Shown: positions 1-11,560, numbered from the stretch's first letter. The stretch is DNA of 64,000 nt from Symbiodinium natans (GCA_905221605.1 CAJNDS010002712.1:986001-1050000); one strand, 5' to 3'. Notes: generated by a model not told the origin, from the letters alone. Program-made: numbers and translations.

Positions 1-308
1 GCTGCCCCTCCGCGCTGGCACACTGCTACGGACAGCGCTGACTCTGACACTTGGTCTATGACATGACAGATCAGAACAGTACCACTATGTAGCTCTTCCG
101 CTGTTTCTGCAGCCAAAATTAGATGATGGATCGGAGCAAAGACCCGAGTATCTAGCAGCACCCAGCACAACGGACAAGGAAAGCAACTGTACGCTCACCA
201 CACTCTCACTACACTGTACCGACTGCGCCTGTCATAGAGTCTCCCCGAGGACCCACAGCTTTCAGAGGTGCGTGGCTTAGAGGCCGGCATATCCTGACTT
301 GTGATTCG

Positions 309-626
309 ATGTGTACCTTCCACTGTGGGCAGAAATTGACATCGACAATTTCTGAAACGAGGAGCTCGATCGTAGAGGTTGCGTGGTCTCCATTTGCCGC
401 CAGCTTGCTTGGACAGGGCGTGGACGTAGATGAGGATGCCGTGACCGACCGAACGGTGCGGCTGGTGGCCTTTCTTCGAGATGCCGAGGACCCAAAGATT
501 GTTTGGGGGTTTCCGTGGGGGTCCCTTATTTTCGTAGACCCCCATTTGTTTGGCAGCTCGACCCCCATTCGCAATAATGGTTTTAAGTTTACCGCAAGGA
601 GGAAAATCCTTGAAGCATGGCTTTAG
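309..626 (+). CDS. Possible host exon, unknown product
   Basis: Open frame of 105 codons. The middle (about 350-500) has coding-like composition, with residues such as VDVDEDAVTDRTVRLVAFL; the 3' part looks like intron read-through. The opposite strand is also open here, so the strand is uncertain. No domain recognised. Confidence 0.25.
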   Translation: MCTFHCGQKLTSTISETRSSIVEVAWSPFAASLLGQGVDVDEDAVTDRTVRLVAFLRDAEDPKIVWGFPWGSLIFVDPHLFGSSTPIRNNGFKFTARRKILEAWL

Positions 627-842
627 AGTTTTTTTTGCGAAGTCTACAAATAAAGAATTGGCTCGAGATTTTGGAATCGTGGGCTTTTGGCGCAGGAGGT
701 GCGACCTCCCAAGGGGCTTCCTTGTGAAGGCAAGGTGGTCAGCTGCTCGACGTGAGTTGGACATGTCAAGGGAGACCGGGGAGTTAGGGCTTAGGGTTTT
801 AGGGCTTTGGTCCAGGATGAGCTTCAGGACATTGTGGTTTAA

Positions 843-1043
843 CTACTTCCTCATGCACAAGGAGGCTTTCAGTTTTTGGAGGTCTCAGTAGATCCTGATG
901 CGCAGGATAGTCTTTTGCTTCAGATTCCCGGAGTTGTGCAGGAGGTGTGGCATAGACATTCTGCCGTTGTCACTTGGAGTGCCCTTCCCTTGGACTTGCA
1001 GATGTATGTGCAAAGGGTTGCGGGGCTAACAGGCCAGGGTTGA
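843..1043 (+). CDS. Probable host exon, unknown product
   Basis: Open frame ending in TGA, with ttcag (868-872) as a likely acceptor. The residues (FLEVSVDPDAQDSLLLQIPG, then VVQEVWHRHSAVVTWSALPL) are balanced and strongly protein-like. No start codon, so this is an internal or terminal exon. No family recognised. Confidence 0.45.
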   Translation, partial: LLPHAQGGFQFLEVSVDPDAQDSLLLQIPGVVQEVWHRHSAVVTWSALPLDLQMYVQRVAGLTGQG

Positions 1044-2217
1044 GGTGCTAGCAGTCATCAAGTCCGGTTTCAAAACAACGGTGTATGCAAAAGGGTCCCT
1101 ATTAGGGTTTCCAGCTGCTGAAACGTAAGGCAGGACATTCCCCACGCGTGACGTGTACCGAGGGCATACGTGCCAGTCAGCCCGAGGGATGTACCTCGTA
1201 TCACAACACACTTCGGGCATCGGATTGTTGCCACAAGGTTTCGACAACGCCTTGGCCTTCCTCCATCGCTATGTGTGCTTTCTGCGTGAGTAACTTGGTC
1301 GCAGCGGAGCGCACAGCGACATGCGGGAACGTGTTCGGAAGCTATGGAGCGCAGTGGAGTGGAGGGATGACCGAGACCCATAGGTTTGGCCTAACGCATA
1401 GAGCGGCATCACCTCCGGCGCGCAGGCTTCAGGATCAAAACACAACAAGCAAAAGCGAAAAGATGCAAGGAAACAGCCACCCCTCACCCTCTCCCAAAGA
1501 AGAGGCACCAGCACAAACACAAAATCAAACAACAAAGGACAAAAGCAAAATTAGCAACTAGCTTGCCCACGAAGAGGTTGTTTGCAATCGGAGGGGTTAC
1601 CCCCAAAAAACGCACAAACAAGCTTCGCCGCCCCTCCACAACCCACAAACGAAAGCTTTGCCAAAAAGATGTCCCTTTGGGGGAGGGAGGGGGGGGGCGC
1701 TCTGTAGTGAGCCCTTGCCTGCCCCGGCCGTGTGTGCTGGTCGGACTGCCTGTGCCCAGCACCACCGCAGTCCTTGGCACGGCCCTGAGGGCCAACGGCA
1801 AGATGGGAGCTTGCCCTCTGTTTCATGCCCCCAAAAACTTACCCAAAATCATCCAAAATCCAAAGTTCAAGCATTGTTCGAACTCAACCCTTGGGACAGC
1901 GGCTCTCCCAAGCAGGCTAAGCAGGCTGGTGTAAATTTATACAGGAACATAGCTCCGCGTCTCCAGACCTTTGGGCCCCAGATCCAAAGCCCTCCTGCAG
2001 GTTGGGACCAGATCTGGCAAGTCCACAAGTGAGACTTGGTAAGAGTTATAAAATTAGGGTTTAGGGCCTAGGGTTTAGGGTTTAGGGTAAGCGCAGCCCT
2101 CCTCCGCCTTTCTCGGCAGGTTCTCGGTTGAGGGGCCAATCTGAATCTTTGGTTTCTAGCTCAGAATTCTTTTCAATAAAGAGACTCCCAGGACTCAGTA
2201 CCCATGCCTGCAGTCAG
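1044..2217. other. No supported gene
   Basis: Overlapping ORFs on both strands without consistent coding character. Contains an A-rich stretch (about 1435-1560), a G run near 1681-1698 and a telomere-like tract at 2052-2090. Probably intron or intergenic DNA. Confidence 0.5.
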
Positions 2218-2279
2218 ACCTCAGGACTTTCCATTGGACAGCAGAGGAGAACTTCCAGAGCATCGTCGACCCTTCGCCG
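2218..2279 (+). CDS. Probable host exon with GTAAG donor
   Basis: Between an AG acceptor (2216-2217) and a canonical GTAAGA donor at 2280. Residues include TFHWTAEENFQSIVDPSP and end on a codon boundary, in phase with the exon at 2326. The implied intron of 46 nt is very short. Function unknown. Confidence 0.4.
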
Positions 2280-2325
2280 GTAAGAGAGAAGGGTGCACTG
2301 GAAAATGCCCAAAAGTGCAGCCCAG

Positions 2326-2400
2326 GAGAGCAACCTGCGTGTTCCAAGTGCCGACCCGTCCGGCATCAAGAAGAAGCATGGCGCCCGGGCATGGACATGC
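2326..2400 (+). CDS. Probable host exon, basic, GTAAGG donor
   Basis: Exactly 25 codons between cccAG and GTAAGG, including VPSADPSGIKKKHGARAWTC. The phase matches the preceding exon. Unknown function. Confidence 0.4.
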
Positions 2401-2582
2401 GTAAGGGTGGGGCGGGGGGCCCTCACTGCGTCGGCATGAACCATCGACTCTACCGCGAATGCCATGTTGCGTCTCTCGGTCTCGGACTTGTGGCAATTTC
2501 CACCTGAAGCTGTTTAGTTTGTATGGGTCCAAACTCACTTTCTCGAAGTAGTGTGTGTTTGTTCAAAAAACAACACACAGAC

Positions 2583-2730
2583 TACTTCCCTGAGATGCCC
2601 ACCCTGGGTGATCCTGGGTGGCATGGTCCTTTGACTCATGAATGCAAGTGAAGGTGCGGCCTTCGGTCGGGGGATCTACACCTGCCCAGACTACAAGATG
2701 GCCAAGGAGGCGAGGCTTCGAGGCGTTTAA
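2583..2730 (+). pseudogene. Exon with a 1-nt frameshift, ADP-ribosyltransferase-like motif
   Basis: The first part reads YFPEMPTLGDPGWHGPLTHE and stops at TGA 2649-2651. The neighbouring frame then continues with AFGRGIYTCPDYKMAKEARL. One extra base near 2649 would explain the break, and there is no room for an intron. A histidine-glycine pair followed by FG-GIY recalls the PARP/ADP-ribosyltransferase fold, but this is a resemblance only. It may be a decayed exon or a sequencing error. Confidence 0.35.
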
Positions 2731-3154
2731 GCCCAAGATCTTCGGGCAAAAATGATATGGGGATTTCTGAAAAAAGGGGGCCCCTAATATAGACCCCCAA
2801 ATTAGGGACCATATATGAGGTGTACCTGTAATTTCGGAAACCCTCATATCCAGATTCTGTGAGGCGAGGATTTCCTGCCCACTCACCCACCCGGCGGATG
2901 GGACTCGTGCTTTGCGATTGCACACGCGTTTGCTACTTCTCACACGGTATACCCGTAGTATCAGAGCATACTTCCATGGGTATCCTTGCGCTAACAGTGC
3001 ACTTAAAATTAAGACAAGCGCACTTTAATATGAAAAATACACAAAGCGGGCTATTGGTTGCGCAGTCATCCTTCCCAAACTACTCACGACATCCTCATAA
3101 TTGAACGAAGCTTCCACGGCTTCAAGGTGGCAGTTCAAACGTGCCTCTCAGATG

Positions 3155-3158
<4 letters not shown>
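2731..3158. other. No supported gene
   Basis: Short overlapping ORFs on both strands; nothing with exon borders or a recognisable domain. Confidence 0.5.

Positions 3159-3232
<74 letters not shown>
3159..3232. repeat. (CTG)n microsatellite, about 24 units
   Basis: Uninterrupted CTG/CAG trinucleotide run. It creates poly-Cys, poly-Ala and poly-Leu readings in different frames, and none continues into convincing coding sequence. Confidence 0.95.
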
Positions 3233-3235
<3 letters not shown>

Positions 3236-3689
3236 CATTCGGTAACTACTACAGACCACCCTCATAACAAGGGCTCGCAGTGCAGGTCACATGTCAAACG
3301 CCTCACGTCAAAGCCCTTGCGTAGTCTGCAAGAAACCCTCTGACAGCACACTGTACTGCAAGTAGTGACGTGGATATTCAGGGTGGTGTGTTTCGTGTGG
3401 AAGGTTTTTACAGATTTTTGGACCAAGAGGAACATGGTTCTCAGACTGGGACCTGGGGCATGACTTGTATGCTGGCTTGTGGGATGTCCTGAAGTGAATG
3501 AGAACATATCGTCGCAGTGTTTGGTTGATTAACATCCGTTTGCTTGCAAGAGGTCTTTGGCAAGGGCTCGAAGTGCTGGCATTGGAAATGGAGGTTCATA
3601 GATCTTAGTTCACATCACCATGGCGTTCCGCATGACATCCTGACGTCGCGCGTGCCCATTCGCTAACATTTTGGTACTAGCTGCTAGGC

Positions 3690-5771
3690 ATGCATGCGAA
3701 GCACAACGGTCCAATACCAATTCCGTCGTTCAGCGGGCATATGATTAGAGTACAAATTCTGTATGTGAGGATGCTCACCCCTTGCGAGGCTTGCCTTCAT
3801 TTTCAGAGCCCAATCCACGAAAAGCAAACTCAAACACTTGACCTTCCCTTCGAGCGATGCTCTCCAACCCTTTACAGCTCAAGACAATGCAGGGTAGTGG
3901 GGAGGGTGACCCCGAGGGGCCCAATGACGGCCCTATCGGCCGGTGGGCACATGGCCCATGAATCCCTTGAAGGGACCGGAGGGGACAGAGAGCTGGAGGA
4001 GCATGAGGAGCTTATTGGCAGGCTGACCAGCGAGGGCCTTCAGCTCATTGTGCCCGGAGGCCTGGCCGAGGAGACTGAAGATGAGGTCAAGGAGGAGGAT
4101 GCAGACACGCCGGGCGCCAAGGAGTCTGAGGTGGAGAGCGGTGAGGATGATGTCGACGAGCAACTCTGGCGTGCAGGCTCCACTTGCCACAGGGCGGAGT
4201 ATTGCGAGCTGCGGAAGGGCAAGGACCAGTATGGGGAGGAAGCTTGGAGGGTGACAATCCTTCAGGATCCCAAGCCACCTGTCGCAGATCGACTTTTGCA
4301 GAGATGTGCAGCCATCAAGACGCGAGCTGCCTGGGAATTCATCGCCTCACTCCCCGGCATCGTGGAGCCATGGACCATCCGGGACAAGCCCAAACGCAAA
4401 AAGCGTGCAAGTCTCGAAGTGCATGAGGAGGAAGAGGGCCGCGATGGCCGCGAAAGCCGCGAGGGCCGAGAAAGCCGCGAGGGCCGCGATGATGAGGATG
4501 CCAAGGCCCATGCAGATGCCGACGCGCCCGCGCAGAGCCCCCCGCAGACTCCCAGGGCGAGTGCCTCACAGAGTCCTGCGCAGAGTCCCCGTGCAAAGTC
4601 ACAGGAAGCTGCAGAGTTCCCGGAGCCCGAGACAAGCCCTCCAAGCCCTCAGGAATCCCAGGAAGCCCAGCAAGTCTCCCCTCAAGGCCGGCGCCGCGGA
4701 GCGTTGCTCAAGCTCGATGCCGGTGCCGAGTCCGCTGAAGATGCCCAGCGCCGTGATGAGGAAGCATATTTTCCGGAGAAGAATCGGCTGCAATTCTCCT
4801 TGACCGCAGCGGTCATCAGGGAGCTCACGAGGCACATCTGTGATTCGACAGTTGCCCAGAATCCTCCCTGGAACGTTCGTGTGGCAAGTGTGGAAGCAGC
4901 CCTTCTGGCCTGGGACCTGACTTCCAGCATCCACGGCAGCTGCCGCATTCCTTTGACCCTTGTCACCCAGCGTGGGGGCAGGCAGTACAGCTTTGTCTTC
5001 GTCATGGTGATGCACCACGGCTGCGTGGCCTTGCTGGGGCGATATATGCTGAAGGAGATTTCCTTCCTCCCACTGGAAAAGCGAAAGTTTTCGGAGGCAG
5101 TTGCAAATGTAGCAGAAGTATTGTCCGCGCGACATCACGAGCTGAAGACGCTGTACTTGGGCCAGCCAAGTGAAGCAATGGTTGGCCAACCAGGAGATGC
5201 GCCCACGTACTGGCGAGTTCTGAAGCTCAGCTGCAAGCGACAGGAGTGGAACAGCATCCTCGCGTCCTGCGACTTTTACGTGGCTCGCAGGCAGGAAGTG
5301 TCCAGATTCTTAGAAGAGTCGACGGTTCTGACGCAGCAGGGAGGCCGCGGATTGTCGGAGCTACCGCTGCCACCGGGTTTGGATCTGTGGCTGAATGCGC
5401 GGTCGGAGCTTCGACTGAAGGTGGTGGAACCTCTCCTCGTGCGGCGGCGACTGAAGCGGGGACCAGAGGTCAAGCACATTCGCCCCACTGGCGGCGGAGT
5501 GGCAACAATCGAGAAGAAGTCGGTCACCACACTCTCCTTGAGAATGGGGCGCATGGCGCAGAAGGAAAAGCGTGAGCAGGATCAGTGGCATCAGCTCGCC
5601 TTTCATGCCAAGCAGCATGCTCCGCAACACGCCCCTGCAGTGGAATGGCCGCCAGTCACGGAAACAGAGTGCTCATCGGTGTCGTCGGATTCTCTGGAGG
5701 AGTATGCCGAGGACTTCCGCATTGGGCGGCTCGCAACAAAAACCACATTGCAGGTGCAGACGGGTCGCTGA
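3690..5771 (+). CDS. Large single-exon protein, acidic/low-complexity N-terminus and unknown globular C-terminus
   Basis: The longest open frame in the window (693 codons, TGA stop). The first ~78 codons look non-coding; in-frame ATGs at 3924 and 3951 are better starts, followed by MAHESLEGTGGDRELEEHEE. From there the protein has an acidic stretch (to about residue 155); a region with TCHRAEYCELRKGKDQYGEE and IVEPWTIRDKPKRKKR (160-245); an RE-rich repeat (GRESREGRESREGR, about 250-268); a Ser/Pro/Gln-rich linker (about 280-330); and a folded-looking domain from about residue 360 (RLQFSLTAAVIRELTRHICD) to an acidic tail. I recognise no family. The absence of introns contrasts with the fragmented neighbours and suggests a retrogene or a naturally intron-poor gene. 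Confidence 0.75.
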   Translation: MHAKHNGPIPIPSFSGHMIRVQILYVRMLTPCEACLHFQSPIHEKQTQTLDLPFERCSPTLYSSRQCRVVGRVTPRGPMTALSAGGHMAHESLEGTGGDRELEEHEELIGRLTSEGLQLIVPGGLAEETEDEVKEEDADTPGAKESEVESGEDDVDEQLWRAGSTCHRAEYCELRKGKDQYGEEAWRVTILQDPKPPVADRLLQRCAAIKTRAAWEFIASLPGIVEPWTIRDKPKRKKRASLEVHEEEEGRDGRESREGRESREGRDDEDAKAHADADAPAQSPPQTPRASASQSPAQSPRAKSQEAAEFPEPETSPPSPQESQEAQQVSPQGRRRGALLKLDAGAESAEDAQRRDEEAYFPEKNRLQFSLTAAVIRELTRHICDSTVAQNPPWNVRVASVEAALLAWDLTSSIHGSCRIPLTLVTQRGGRQYSFVFVMVMHHGCVALLGRYMLKEISFLPLEKRKFSEAVANVAEVLSARHHELKTLYLGQPSEAMVGQPGDAPTYWRVLKLSCKRQEWNSILASCDFYVARRQEVSRFLEESTVLTQQGGRGLSELPLPPGLDLWLNARSELRLKVVEPLLVRRRLKRGPEVKHIRPTGGGVATIEKKSVTTLSLRMGRMAQKEKREQDQWHQLAFHAKQHAPQHAPAVEWPPVTETECSSVSSDSLEEYAEDFRIGRLATKTTLQVQTGR

Positions 5772-6262
5772 CAAAGATTCAGCCAACTCATTGACTCATT
5801 CCTCCGCACTTCCAAGCGGAAGACCAGCGTCATCACAGCACCTTCGGAGTCAAATGAAGGTGGAAGACCTTAGACTAAGCCCTATATAAGCAAATGCAGA
5901 ATCTGCAGAATCTTCGTCGTCTGACATGTGAGCGCTAAAGCCCTTGAAGGACTTCTCCTACGGAGCCAGCGCGACCTTTGCTTGCCTGGCCCTGGTCGGG
6001 CGGCAGAAAGTGCGGCACCACGGCAAGGCCGCCGGGGTCGCTGATGGTTCGCCGTTTGGGTTTATGAGGGTCTAAGTTACACCATTCGCAGCAACTTTCT
6101 GGGGGGTGCGGAGCAAGGTGGTCAAGTCTGCTGAATATAATGAATAGCATTCACGTCACCGAGACAGAAGCCACACTTAAAGCCTTGGGCTGAGTTCGAA
6201 AGCATCCTCCCTGCAAACCTGTCCCAACCTGCTGCCCCCAGCAACTCACGAACCCATAAGCA
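5772..6262. other. 3' flank of the large ORF, no supported gene
   Basis: No convincing coding frame. May include the 3' UTR and intergenic DNA. Confidence 0.4.
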
Positions 6263-6391
6263 TGGCGCCTCAAATCTTCCGATGTTTGGGGAGCTGAGGG
6301 TCATGGGCTCTACGAGAGCCATGGTGTCGACTTCGACAGCGTCCTCGGACGGATGCTCCTTGGTTGCATGCAGACCTGGAACGTTTAGGGA
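6261..6391 (+). CDS. Possible host exon, weak PARP-like motif
   Basis: Starts after cataag and reads WRLKSSDVWGAEGHGLYESH then VDFDSVLGRMLLGCMQTW, stopping at the TAG inside a telomere-like tract. G-GLYES followed by RMLLG is reminiscent of the C-terminal part of PARP catalytic domains. The same strand has a second open frame here. Tentative. Confidence 0.3.
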
Positions 6392-6477
6392 TGTTTAGGT
6401 TTTAGGGTTTTGGGTTTAGGGTTTGCAAAAGGGTTTTGGGTTTATAGGGTTTAGGGTAAAGTTTAGGGTTTAGTCAC
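6388..6477 (+). repeat. Interstitial telomere-like tract (TTTAGGG, degenerate)
   Basis: Repeated GTTTAGGG, GTTTTGGG and TTTATAGGG units, about 90 bp. Confidence 0.85.
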
Positions 6478-6479
6478 AC

Positions 6480-8025
6480 TTGGTCTTGTGCAATACAGTC
6501 CCCCTTGCCCTTGTGAAGTGTGCTGCAGGCCTGCTTCCACATCAACTATGTAAACCCTGGTAAGAGTGGATGCTGGACATGCCTAGTCTACACTTCTGTA
6601 AAGCAAAGTGCAACGAAGACCGCCAAGTTGTCATTGATTTTTTTTCATGAATAATGATCTGGTATCGTATGATGTATCTCGTTGTTGGTTGGGTTCTCTT
6701 TTTTGTCGTGCGTCTTCTTAAGTCTCTGTCTGTTCCAATTGTCAGGAACAAAGGTACCTAAAGAAATAGTAGCGAAAGACCCAATTACATGAATAAATGA
6801 GTAGTTAAGGACGAGTCAAGAAGGAAACGAGCAACCACGAATCATCTGACAAGCACATTCAAACCCATCATTGTGCAAGCATTGTGCTTGCAAATAGGTT
6901 TGGCTGCGCCTCCTCCCCAGCCTTCCGCCCCCTTCCCCTCACATGTTTTTGCGGCATCACGACGACGATTATACAGTATTGCTGGTACCACTATGATTTC
7001 TACTGGCTATTGTTATGGCTTTTTCTATGACTATTGCCATCACGTGTGCTGATATCATTGCTAATACCTGCAATTACTCATTACGAATTTCCGAGTATGA
7101 TTGTTTCTACGACGATTACGATCACCATTGCTCCGCCAACTTGTTCTTCTGCAATAGAGACACTATCACAACATTTGCTTTCATTTCTTCGATGCCTTTC
7201 ATGACTTGATGGCATTCAGTACCACTCTTACCAGCATTGCCACGGTTACTGTTGCTGTTGTCAATCTTAGTCCCTATCTCGCCCCTTTGTGTACACATGA
7301 GGTTTATGAGCCAAAATGCAGACCCAGAAAAGGGCTAAACACAAACAGGCAAGTAAAGAAATGGGCACAAACAAACCAAAATGAAAGGGCATGCATGATC
7401 CGAGACCCCGAAGAACAAAGCCAAAGAGGCTCGCTCCAAGTGTTTGCTAGTACAACAAAAGAAAGAGCAAGAACACAGTAAAAAAAAAAAGCTTCGCTGG
7501 TTACTTGTATGATTCAGGCTTTTCGTAGTTTGAAGGCAGCTCCGGAATGACTCCTTCAGATCGCAAAGCTCACAACCCCGCAAAGTCCCCCCCGCCCCCC
7601 CCCCCCCCCCCCAGGGTGTAGCATCGCATTCAGACAGAGACATGAGGAACTCATGCGTAGCAAAGCTCACGTTGGTTCGCGGGGCATGCGTGATATTGGT
7701 TTCTTCATACCGTAAGTTCTTGTGTTCATCCGTATGCAGCGTTGTCTCCGCAAAGTTGCAGCCAATTTGTCCTCGGCTAGTGGCCAAGGGAGGCAGAACC
7801 CAGTCTGAGGCCTGGCCGGAACTGCGCTACTTGGGTGCTACCTGCCAGCGCCGCTTTTCGGGAATACCAGTTATTCAAGTCACTCTGAATATGAGTTTCA
7901 GGGTTGGGTCACTGGGCATCGGGATTCGTACATACTCAACGGCACTTAGAACGGCCGTCTCAATCCCCAGTCATGCGAGCACGGCTTTGTTCAACTGTCT
8001 CATTTGTCCCGATTGTGCGGGCGAG
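6480..8025. other. No supported gene; low-complexity and poly-C
   Basis: T/A-richer stretch with ATT/ACT trinucleotide flavour (6960-7260), an A-rich segment (7310-7490) and a C homopolymer-rich stretch (about 7587-7612). ORFs here have skewed composition and no exon borders. Confidence 0.5.
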
Positions 8026-8088
8026 GATATAAGAGAGAGAGAGAGAGGGAGAGAGAGAGAGAGAGCTAGAGAGCGAGACCTAGAGAGC

Positions 8089-8124
<36 letters not shown>

Positions 8125-8290
8125 AGAGCGAGAGAGAGAGGGGGGAGAGCGAGAGAGAGAGAGAGAGAGTAGTGCGCGAGAGCACGAGCGAGAGCGAGAG
8201 ATAGAGAGCACAAGAGACAAAGAGGAGAGCTTTCTTTCCCTTTGCCCCACAACAGAAAGAACGAAAGAACGAGAGAGCGAGAGAGTGTGC
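8026..8290. repeat. (GA)n-rich microsatellite
   Basis: Long AG/GA runs with C or T interruptions. Explains the Leu/Ser and Arg/Glu-rich ORFs on both strands. Confidence 0.95.
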
Positions 8291-8559
8291 ATGTCTGTTT
8301 GTGCGTGTGTGTGCATGTCTGTTTGTTTCGTGTTCCAGTTAACATGGAGCAATGTGAGGGCCATCGCCAAATGAATTTAACTGTCACCCAGAGAGCATCA
8401 GAAAAAAATGCCGGAGCTCGGTACAAAAATCTTGCTTATCCATACTTATGCATTTACCTACGAGCTACCTTACGCCCTACCTACCAACCTACCTGCCCCT
8501 CCCCCTGCATGCATACGGAAGGTCACTGTGGCTATCACAGACCATGCGACACAACTGTC

Positions 8560-8749
8560 CAGAAGGCCCGGAACGACAAAACAAACCATCAAGGACCAGA
8601 TCTTGCCGTGCTTTCTCGTGGACGAAGTCGCCCTACCTGCTGCTGTTGCAAAGCTCCGCGAGGAACGGGCAAGCTTCTCACAGCCCCAGTGCTGCGGCAG
8701 CGTTGCAACTCCCAGTCAAGCCTTTGAACTTACATTGTGTACATTTTGA
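8560..8749 (+). CDS. Probable host exon, unknown
   Basis: Open frame with TIKDQILPCFLVDEVALPAA then VAKLREERASFSQPQCCG, stop TGA. Likely acceptor gtccag just upstream. No family recognised. Confidence 0.42.
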
Positions 8750-8928
8750 GAAGGCTGCTCTGCATGCATACCTTTCAATACCCGTGTCCAGTTCTGACGG
8801 CAAGCGTTGATGATTGCGTGGACCATCTTCCTCGGACCACCCAAAAACCCTAAACCCTCTCCCTCAATCCAGCCCCCAAGCGTGTTTCGGCTTTTGTGTG
8901 TTATTCCTGCCTGTAGTCTTCCTGGCAG

Positions 8929-9102
8929 GCTGTGGCCATCATCCGTGAGCCCTGGCCGACGAAGCCGACGCCCTCTCTGGGCGAGGTGCTGGAAGTGCAG
9001 GAGGAAAACCTGGAGTCCGGGTTTGCCACCATACGACCCAGCCTGACAGACAGCCATCTCTGTGCCTCCAAGATTTTTGAATCAGCGGGCCCATGGCTTT
9101 GA
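8929..9102 (+). CDS. Probable terminal host exon
   Basis: Begins after ggcag and stays open for 58 codons to TGA: AVAIIREPWPTKPTPSLGEV, LEVQEENLESGFATIRPSL, then SKIFESAGPWL. One of the better host exons by composition. Function unknown. Confidence 0.5.
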   Translation, partial: AVAIIREPWPTKPTPSLGEVLEVQEENLESGFATIRPSLTDSHLCASKIFESAGPWL

Positions 9103-9390
9103 GATCACAATGTCAAGATAGATTCCTCCTGTGTCGGACCGTGACCATGAGGCAAAGACCACTGTATGCGGCGGCAATGTTCCTATACTCCAAAATTTAC
9201 GAAAATGTGTTGGAGCGTAGGAGATTGTAGGGCCAGCTGCCCAGTGTCGGAGAGCGCAGCACCGCAAGTACCGGCAGGAGTCCTCCTCTCACACTGCTGA
9301 AGCAAGGCTGCCAGCTCGGAACGACGAGGACCACCGCGGTTGCCTTGAGCTTAAACCCAATCGACATGTCATGAAACCATCGGGGGATAC

Positions 9391-9818
<428 letters not shown>

Positions 9819-10056
9819 CCTTTGCCCGTACCTGTGTCAGCCCGATCGCGTCTGCAAAAGTCCGATGTCAGCGCGCAACTACCTACACTTGTCAAGTCAG
9901 GACCCTGTAGACATCTTTGCTGACAGCTTATGACGCTAAACATCGACTGTGGTCTGCAATGCGTTCCTGACACCAGTGTTCACAAGATTTGAAAAGGGTT
10001 CAGGATTTGCTCCAAGCCCATTGTACAGGCACACTTGAAAGGGTTCACACCTGCAG

Positions 10057-10176
10057 AAAACAGGCCTCGCAACGAACAATTCCTGCATTCGTACACCCAG
10101 GAGCTCTTGCAAGCCACACGCTGGCGGCGAGGCGATCGCCAGACGGGCGGCTTGGATCCCTCAGACGCTCAAGGGG
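10057..10176 (+). CDS. Probable host exon, unknown
   Basis: Starts after cctgcag; reads ENRPRNEQFLHSYTQELLQA then RWRRGDRQTGGLDPSDA. Right border uncertain. Confidence 0.38.
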
Positions 10177-10814
10177 TTCAGCTTGGAACCCTATGGTTGT
10201 ACCCTTGGGTTTGCAGGCCCAGGCTCTTCTCAAGTGCCCCTTCGTCATATAGACACCCTACATGGAGCTGACTAGTATCCGAAAGGGTGGGCCTCAGTAC
10301 GAGTTAAGACCGCTTGAACAAACTCTTGCATTTACAGGTTGTTGTCAGTCTTGAGTAAGAGGCATTGACTCGTGGGGATGGGTTACTGCCTGTTTCGGCG
10401 CGCAGAGTTACGATTCCGGGCAAGATTTTATAAGAGTACATATACATGTATGTTGTGCTTATATGCGGAAAACACATCTGTGCATTTCCATGTAGGCATA
10501 CATACTTGCAGATTGCTTACGGTCTCACCTCTACTCCGAACCCACGGATTCCATGATCATCTCCCAGTTCAAAACCATGTCCGAGGCAGTGACGCAGCCT
10601 CGAGACCACCCGGAGCAGAGGCTTGGGTTTATCGGGTTTCTTCCAAAGAGTTCGCACTTGACACTCAGGATTATAGGATTGTAGGGTTACGTAAGGGATT
10701 AGTGGTTGTGTGGGCCTGAATTTCCTCGCAGCTGCGCAGTCCTGGTTGCAAAAGGGCTTAAGGTTTAGGTCTCAGGGTTTTGGGTTTTGGGTTTGGGCCT
10801 GCCTGAACACACAG

Positions 10815-10920
10815 CGCACACTCCTCCGCCGCCAGGACAAGCCGGACACCCCGGCCACACTGCCCTATGGTGGGGATCTGCAGGCGGCCATGCGCGCTCA
10901 GGAGAGGATGCCTCCACAGT
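10815..10920 (+). CDS. Probable host exon, unknown
   Basis: After acacag; reads RTLLRRQDKPDTPATLPYGG then DLQAAMRAQERMPPQF. A telomere-like tract (10755-10796) lies just upstream, apparently inside an intron. Confidence 0.4.
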
Positions 10921-11194
10921 TTAGGATTCAGGGTTCCAGGGCTCGGAGCCTGCCTCGGAGCCTAATTCAGTAGCAACTTTTGCTACAGTTCATTGCTACT
11001 AGAATCACAGAAAACATTGTGTAATCCCCTGATCCCCCTGTCGCTGATTTTTAAGTTTGCTTCGCAGGCCCATGAAGCCACGCTGGGGAGTTGTGAGACC
11101 AATTGGAGGTTTTTGTTTAGGATGTGCGGCTGAGGACTTCAAGTATTGAGTTGTGAAGTTGGAACGTGACCGCTGCCCTTTTCTTTGCCATCAG

Positions 11195-11307
11195 GGTCGC
11201 TCGCAGGTATTTATTGGGACTCTCTGCATGGTTTCGCATGAGAAGGTTGCAAAGTTGTATACCGAAAGTTTCTCACCGTCGGACAGTTTGTTGGATGTTG
11301 GGCTCAG
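11195..11307 (+). CDS. Probable internal host exon
   Basis: Bounded by gccatcag and AG|GTACTC. Reads GRSQVFIGTLCMVSHEKVAK then LYTESFSPSDSLLDVGL. Both borders are good. Unknown function. Confidence 0.45.
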
Positions 11308-11484
11308 GTACTCGGGTCGTCTGAAATCAAGCTGCTCTTAACATTCAGACAAAGCTCCTCAGCAAGAGCCATTCTGAGTCCTAGCAAAAGTAGCCATCAC
11401 AATGTTGCATATCCCTGCGTGTGCTGGCCTCCCGGGGCTCTTCAACCCCGTAAACGCATGCGTCACGGGTGAGAAGAAAAACAC

Positions 11485-11556
11485 CTAAACCCCAAAGCCC
11501 AAGCCCCAAACCCCAAGCCCCACCCCCCAAAACCCTAAGCCCTAAACCCTAAACCC
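11485..11556. repeat. Interstitial telomere-like tract (CCCTAAA, degenerate)
   Basis: CCCAAGCCCCAAACC and CCCTAAACCCTAAACCC units running directly up to the AG acceptor of the next exon. Confidence 0.9.
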
Positions 11557-11560
11557 GAAG

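Noticed and set aside
3058-3343. Poly-Cys and poly-Ala ORFs
   Set aside because: Artefacts of the CTG repeat.
7307-7318. 12-bp match to the core of the dinoflagellate spliced leader (reverse strand)
   Set aside because: Lacks the CCGTAGC start and the AAG end, and no coding exon follows; probably chance.
8080-8426. Leu/Ser-rich ORFs of about 100 codons
   Set aside because: Read from the GA microsatellite on the reverse strand.
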